Below are positions 40,918 to 44,036 of a stretch of 44,036 bases of DNA, piece after piece (position 1 is the first letter of the stretch; every line of letters begins with the position of its first letter). This stretch comes from JAEUOS01 sp964470865 (GTDB lineage: Bacteria; Pseudomonadota; Gammaproteobacteria; Burkholderiales; JAEUOS01). Position numbers and translations under genes: made by a program. The stretch is from the NCBI GenBank assembly GCA_964470865.1, contig CAYYFR010000025.1:1-44036 (forward strand), read 5' to 3'. Below the pieces are notes generated by a model. The model did not search any database, had not been told where the DNA came from, and worked only from the letters and a program-made list of their open reading frames with translations.

Positions 40918-41661
40918 TTACGTAAGTTCCTTGAGCGCATTGCCGCGCTCGCTGGCAAGCGCGTTGAGGCCATAGTGGATAAATGCCAGCCCGGTCAGGG
41001 TGGTCGAGAAAAACCAGAAAAACGGCACGATGTTGAGCAAGGCGCCGCCGAAGCCGAGCCAGCCCCAACTGCGGTTGCGCTCGCCGCACAAGCGCTTGAG
41101 TTCCTCGGTCGAGGCATGCTCGGCCAGCGCGTCATAGCGCAGCACGAGGGTATTGAGGCGACCCAGCAGCATCGGCAGAACCAGCCAGCCAAACAGTGGA
41201 ATGAACCAGATCGGAAAGGTGAGCAGCGCCAGCACAATGAATTTGACAAGTGCGCCGACGGAATTGCCAAGCGAGCCCGCCAGGCTGCCGCCGCGGCGTG
41301 CCTCGAGCGTTGCGAAGTCGCGCGCGGCCACGTGTTTCAACATCAGCGGCATGCCGACCACGCTGATGAAACCGAGCGCGCATACCAGCGTGAGCGGGAT
41401 GAACAGCGCGATCAGAACCCACAATGCCAGCACCCCAGGCACCACGGAAAAACCGTAGATCACCAGCCGGTCGATGAAGCGTTCGACATAGGGCAGGGTC
41501 TTGAGCAGGCTGTCGACTGCGGCGAAAAGAGTCGCCCACTTCCACCACATGATGAAGGCCCAGAACAAGGCGGCTGCCAGCACCGGGCCAATGGCCAACA
41601 GCAGCATGCCGGGCTGCAACTGGCTGGCTAGGGCGCGACGGTAAGCTTCGAGGATGGGCAC
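40918..41661 (-). CDS. EI24/CysZ-like membrane protein
   Basis: A 247-residue protein with about five helices: LLLAIGPVLAAALFWAFIMW, VIYGFSVVPGVLALWVLIAL, LVCALGFISVVGMPLML, ALLTFPIWFIPLFGWLVLPM and LLNIVPFFWFFSTTLTG. It starts EAYRRALASQLQPGML, and ARDFATLEARRGGSLAGSLG is the conserved loop of the EI24 (PF07264) group. CysZ is a sulfate permease of this fold, but short EI24 proteins without cys genes are uncharacterised. Its stop adjoins the start of the molybdopterin-binding gene, so both form an operon. Confidence 0.87.
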   Translation of the reverse strand: MPILEAYRRALASQLQPGMLLLAIGPVLAAALFWAFIMWWKWATLFAAVDSLLKTLPYVERFIDRLVIYGFSVVPGVLALWVLIALFIPLTLVCALGFISVVGMPLMLKHVAARDFATLEARRGGSLAGSLGNSVGALVKFIVLALLTFPIWFIPLFGWLVLPMLLGRLNTLVLRYDALAEHASTEELKRLCGERNRSWGWLGFGGALLNIVPFFWFFSTTLTGLAFIHYGLNALASERGNALKELT

Positions 41662-41780
41662 AGGCTGATTTTACGGGTTTCGTTGCATGCGACTTCGACT
41701 ATCGACGGCATTTCGATGCTTCACGGCAAAGCCGCATGCCACCTGCCACATGCGGCAGCCGCCAACCACGGCATCTCGTT

Positions 41781-41806
41781 CTCCCTCTTGCGTGGGAGAG
41801 GGCTCG
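41781..41806. repeat. REP-like inverted repeat
   Basis: CTCCCTCTTGCGTGGGAGAGGGCTC (from 41781) contains CTCCC and GGGAG arms around TCTTGCGT and resembles the extragenic CTCTCCC...GGGAGAGGG elements that are common between genes in proteobacteria. It ends where the recognisable HigB sequence begins. I can see only this one copy here. Confidence 0.4.
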
Positions 41807-41930
41807 GCTGGAGGCGTTGAAAGGGGACCGCAAAGGGCAACACGGCATCCGCATCAACGATCAATGGCGCATCTGCTTTGTGTGGCAAGACGGCAATGCA
41901 GCCAACGCCGGAATCGTGGACTATCACTAA
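41805..41930 (+). pseudogene. HigB/RelE-type toxin remnant (C-terminal part only)
   Basis: The frame reads RLEALKGDRKGQHGIRINDQ then WRICFVWQDGNAANAGIVDY and H, stop. This is the C-terminal 40 or so residues of HigB (PF05015), with the conserved LKGDRKGQ, IRINDQWRI and IVDYH. The normal N-terminal half (about 50 residues with FRHKGLE-type start) is absent: upstream the same frame continues into a REP-like repeat without similarity. A Met at 41736 would give a 64-residue fusion, but no sign of function. The next gene is the matching HigA. Confidence 0.78.
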
Positions 41931-41943
41931 AAGGAGTACCGAC

Positions 41944-42234
41944 ATGGCCAAACTGCGCAACATCCATCCCGGCGAAGTATTGCTCGAAGAATTTCTGCTG
42001 CCGATGGAGATCAGCCAGAACGCATTGGCCCGCGCGATGAATGTGCCGCCGCGCCGCATCAACGAGATTGTCCTCGCCAAGCGCGGCATCACCGCCGGCA
42101 CGGCGCTGCGGCTGGCGAAGTGTTTCGGCACCAGCGCGGAATTCTGGATGAACCTGCAGGCGGCCTACGACCTGGAAGAGGCGGGGCGGGAGTTGGCGCC
42201 CGAGTTGCGGGAAGTGGAGTTGCTCGCCGCGTAA
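41944..42234 (+). CDS. higA: HigA-family antitoxin (XRE HTH)
   Basis: A 96-residue helix-turn-helix antitoxin of the HigA/VapI group. It starts LRNIHPGEVLLEEFLLPMEI, continues SQNALARAMNVPPRRINEIV (recognition helix) and LAKRGITAGTALRLAKCFG, TSAEFWMNLQAAYDLEEA, all family hallmarks. The start at 41944 is preceded by AAGGAGT ten bases upstream. With the toxin gene truncated just before it, the antitoxin appears to be an orphan; such regulators can persist for anti-addiction or by chance. Confidence 0.93.
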   Translation: MAKLRNIHPGEVLLEEFLLPMEISQNALARAMNVPPRRINEIVLAKRGITAGTALRLAKCFGTSAEFWMNLQAAYDLEEAGRELAPELREVELLAA

Positions 42235-42279
42235 ATAGTCAAGCGACGCGGGAGTGGTGTCGGCCGAGGCAACACACGA

Positions 42280-42483
42280 TTACGTGCCTAGCCGGTAGCG
42301 CAACTCGCGCTGGCTGCGAATCGCCAGCACATAGACCGCGTCCGTGATGGCGTCGTACCGGTAGAGCGCCAGATATCCATTGCTCACGCCGGAGATCACC
42401 AGTTCGCGCAGGCCCAAAGGCATCGGCCGGCCGCTCATCGGACTCGATTCAAGGATGTCGATGGCGGCAATGGCGATGAACCA
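42280..42483 (-). pseudogene. ParE/RelE-type toxin remnant (C-terminal part only)
   Basis: The frame reads AAIDILESSPMSGRPMPLGL then RELVISGVSNGYLALYRYDA and VYVLAIRSQRELRYRLGT, the C-terminal two-thirds of a ParE-family toxin. The N-terminal 30 or so residues are missing; upstream in the same frame comes the out-of-frame part of the hydrogenase maturation protease. No ParD antitoxin is next to it. The frame has no proper start, so it is most likely dead. Confidence 0.75.
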
Positions 42484-42852
42484 GCGCCGCTCGCTGCGGC
42501 TGTGGCGTTCGTGGATGAGGCCAATTCCCGCGCGATGCACGCCAGCACTTCCGGTATCGTGGCGCGAACCGCCGGGCTCATTTCGTCGCCGGGGCGCGCG
42601 CGCGCGATCTCGACGCCGAAGACGACGAGCCGGCGCGGCGCCGCTTCGCATCGCATCGACGAGAATGGCGAAGTCCGCGCCGGCCAGATGCGCGACCAGT
42701 CCGGCGCCCGCGCGATCGCAGCATTCGGCGGCGATGGCGCCGGCGGGAAAGCGCGCCAGGTAGCCGCCCGTGCGCAGGCGCTCGACGACTTCCCAGCCAA
42801 CGCGGTCATCGCCGAACGGCGAGCCGATGCCAAGAATGCGCACCGGGCTCAC
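42484..42852 (-). pseudogene. Hydrogenase maturation protease remnant with apparent internal deletion
   Basis: The start at 42852 reads MSPVRILGIGSPFGDDRVGW then EVVERL, the N-terminus of the HybD/HoxW-type endopeptidases that trim the large subunit of [NiFe]-hydrogenase, and continues with AECCDRAGAGLVAHLAGADF and AILVDAMRSGAAP. The text then jumps: only in the next frame does the family C-terminal part appear (RRLVVFGVEIARARPGDEMS then PAVRATIPEVLACIARELA). About 40 residues of the middle (the part with the conserved His) are lacking. So one deletion that also shifted the frame, near 42625, explains it. The start overlaps the end of the hydrogenase large-subunit tail (ATGA-type), as in an operon. 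Confidence 0.65.
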
Positions 42853-43095
42853 AGGCGCCGCACGCCGAGCTTGAGGAAATGGGTCGCGCAGGAAATGTAC
42901 GGATCGTAGTTGCGGATCACCATCTCGCCGTGCCTGCGCAGCTCGTCGTCGCTGCGCCCGAGGCCGAAGGCCTGTAGCGAATTGCGCAAATCCTCCTCGA
43001 TGCGGGCCTGATTCTGGATGGTCGGCGGAACGATGCGCGCGCCCCGGATCGCACCCGCGTCGTCTGTCTCGAAGCGACGCCAGAGCAGGCCGAAG
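42849..43095 (-). pseudogene. [NiFe]-hydrogenase large subunit, C-terminal fragment
   Basis: The last part of the long minus-strand frame reads LLWRRFETDDAGAIRGARIV then PPTIQNQARIEEDLRNSLQA and VIRNYDPYISCATHFLKLG, ending GVRRL. This is the tail of a group 3-type [NiFe]-hydrogenase large subunit. The C-terminal motif is normally DPCxxCxxH; here it is DPYISCATH, so the first nickel-binding Cys is Tyr. The rest of the subunit is missing: an IS91-type transposase stands upstream in the same frame. The stop overlaps the start of the maturation protease remnant. Confidence 0.78.
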
Positions 43096-44036
43096 GATAG
43101 GAATTTCAACGCCATTGTTGGAGTAATCCGGCCATATCCGTCTGTGTCAATCGTTGATTTGGCGCCGAAGACGCCTGACAAGCCCCTGAAACCCCGCCCC
43201 GGCATCTCCCACAGCGGCGGCCCACGGGCCGGCATCAGACGCGGCGGTGACTTAGGCTCACGCAGATGACCGAGAATCTCCCGCATCACCACCGTCTCGG
43301 TGATGAAAGCGATGATCTTCATCGCGCCGCCGCACTGCGGGCACGTAAGCGGCGGCACCTCGTAGATGCGCGCCGGCAGAAGCGCCCAGACGTAGCGCGC
43401 CGCTTGGCGACGCATTGGCTCCGCCGGGGCCGCATCCGGCGGGATCGGTTCGACCGGCCTCGGTGCGGCGGCAATCGCAACGGGCTGCGCCAGTGCGGTG
43501 ACCGCTGCCCGCAGCGGCGAGTGGGGTGCCAGCACCCCGAAGGTGCGATGCCGATGTTTGCGTGGCGGCGGAATCAGCGCCGCCAGGCGGCCCTGCAATT
43601 GCATCGGTGTCAGTATCAGGCCCACGCTGCCACCCGGGCCGGGCTTGCTGCTCTCGTAGACCAGATGCCGGGCGTCGATTTCACGCAAGCGTTCCAGCGC
43701 AAAGGCGGGCCGGGCGCAATACCGCAGCAGACGTTCCAGACCATCGCGCTCGTGGGCCTCGATGTGTACCTTTGCATCGACCGAGAAGCCGCCGCCGTGT
43801 TCCCACTTGGCCATCACATGCGCGTCGTCCGCCGACAGCAGCCCGCGCCGCAGGGCCGCGCGCAGCAATTGTCGCCGCACGGCGGCCTGAACCTCCGCGC
43901 TTGCCGACGCATCCAGACCGCCGGCCGGGTGGAAGGTGACGCCGCCTCCCGCATCGCCCTCGAACACGCCATCCACCACGGCGCAATGGAAGTGCAGATG
44001 GGTGCCCCGCAGCGCGCCAAAGCGGTGGATGAAGAC
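42849..44036 (-). CDS. IS91-type transposase, 5' cut by window end, fused to hydrogenase tail
   Basis: The frame is open at the right edge. It reads HRFGALRGTHLHFHCAVVDG, where HLHFH is the HUH motif of the IS91 (Transposase_32) rolling-circle transposases, then LLRYCARPAFALERL, a long Pro/Ala linker and the zinc-type PLTCPQCGGAMKIIAFI, then SPPRLMPARGPPLWEMP at about 43201-43260. There the transposase similarity ends; the expected family C-terminus is absent. The frame runs on through about 110 bp of sequence without similarity and into the hydrogenase tail. So the product would be a chimera, probably not functional as such. The N-terminal part lies beyond the window. Confidence 0.8.
   Translation of the reverse strand, partial: VFIHRFGALRGTHLHFHCAVVDGVFEGDAGGGVTFHPAGGLDASASAEVQAAVRRQLLRAALRRGLLSADDAHVMAKWEHGGGFSVDAKVHIEAHERDGLERLLRYCARPAFALERLREIDARHLVYESSKPGPGGSVGLILTPMQLQGRLAALIPPPRKHRHRTFGVLAPHSPLRAAVTALAQPVAIAAAPRPVEPIPPDAAPAEPMRRQAARYVWALLPARIYEVPPLTCPQCGGAMKIIAFITETVVMREILGHLREPKSPPRLMPARGPPLWEMPGRGFRGLSGVFGAKSTIDTDGYGRITPTMALKFLSFGLLWRRFETDDAGAIRGARIVPPTIQNQARIEEDLRNSLQAFGLGRSDDELRRHGEMVIRNYDPYISCATHFLKLGVRRL
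43096..44036 (-). mobile_element. IS91-family element, truncated by window end
   Basis: The transposase part (43200-44036) and the adjoining unmatched stretch (43096-43200) mark one end of an IS91-like element inserted in a hydrogenase large-subunit gene. IS91 elements move by rolling-circle and make no target duplication, so no flanking repeat is expected. The element end inside 43096-43200 cannot be fixed by eye. The other end is outside the window. Confidence 0.6.

Noticed and set aside
1..44036. tRNA, rRNA or riboswitch genes
   Set aside because: I looked through the intergenic stretches and saw no cloverleaf or known aptamer pattern; a covariance-model scan could still find a diverged one.

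Overview
The window is GC-rich, almost fully coding DNA, most likely from a betaproteobacterium of the Burkholderiales type, probably a draft or metagenome-derived assembly. The clues are the leuS-lptE-holA order, two Bug/TctC-type substrate-binding proteins, tcuAB-like genes, a PEP-CTERM protein, a phasin (polyhydroxyalkanoate storage) and frequent LysR regulators and EamA exporters. Three runs of exactly 100 N (1607-1706, 20493-20592, 22966-23065) are scaffold joins of unknown true size. Several single-base frame breaks could be real decay or consensus errors.

Left part (1-9772): the 3' end of a TRAP transporter (small permease plus a large permease with an unusual repeat-rich insert), then on the minus strand a GFA-like protein, two frame-broken small proteins flanking a low-affinity iron permease-like protein, and the housekeeping block leuS-lptE-holA-proA. 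Middle-left (9964-15216): a FecR/SPOR periplasmic protein, then a tightly packed plus-strand unit of two M20 amidohydrolase/peptidase genes, an enoyl-CoA hydratase-like gene and an EamA exporter, which looks like a catabolic unit for a carbamoyl- or acyl-amino compound. Next (15410-20400): a PEP-CTERM protein, a strong bidirectional hairpin, two yceI genes, a ceramidase-like membrane protein, a cytochrome b561, a GlcG/HbpS-like protein and a NIPSNAP protein.

Centre (20754-29920): an Ldh2-type malate/lactate dehydrogenase, periplasmic msrA, a broken lysR, and a carboxylate catabolic cluster: fumarase/aspartase-superfamily lyase, Bug protein, tcuA, tcuB, second Bug protein. A threefold 42-bp tandem hairpin repeat sits exactly at the stop codon of the first Bug gene. 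Right-centre (30273-41661): YbfB-like MFS exporter and LysR divergent from a nitronate monooxygenase, PBP7-like endopeptidase, two EamA exporters, a membrane ankyrin protein, nitroreductase, phasin with a clear promoter and terminator, a PEP mutase-family protein, a molybdopterin-binding-domain protein and an EI24/CysZ-like membrane protein.

Right end (41700-44036) is a gene graveyard: a HigB toxin reduced to its C-terminal part behind a REP-like repeat, an intact HigA antitoxin, the C-terminal part of a ParE toxin, a hydrogenase maturation protease with an apparent internal deletion, the C-terminal tail of a [NiFe]-hydrogenase large subunit, and an IS91-type transposase fused in frame to that tail. 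A further antitoxin-like relic lies near 30100. I see no complete new defence or mobile system, no CRISPR array and no RNA gene. The most unusual signals are the tandem hairpins at 26067-26192, the TRAP permease insert and the IS91/hydrogenase/toxin remnant zone.
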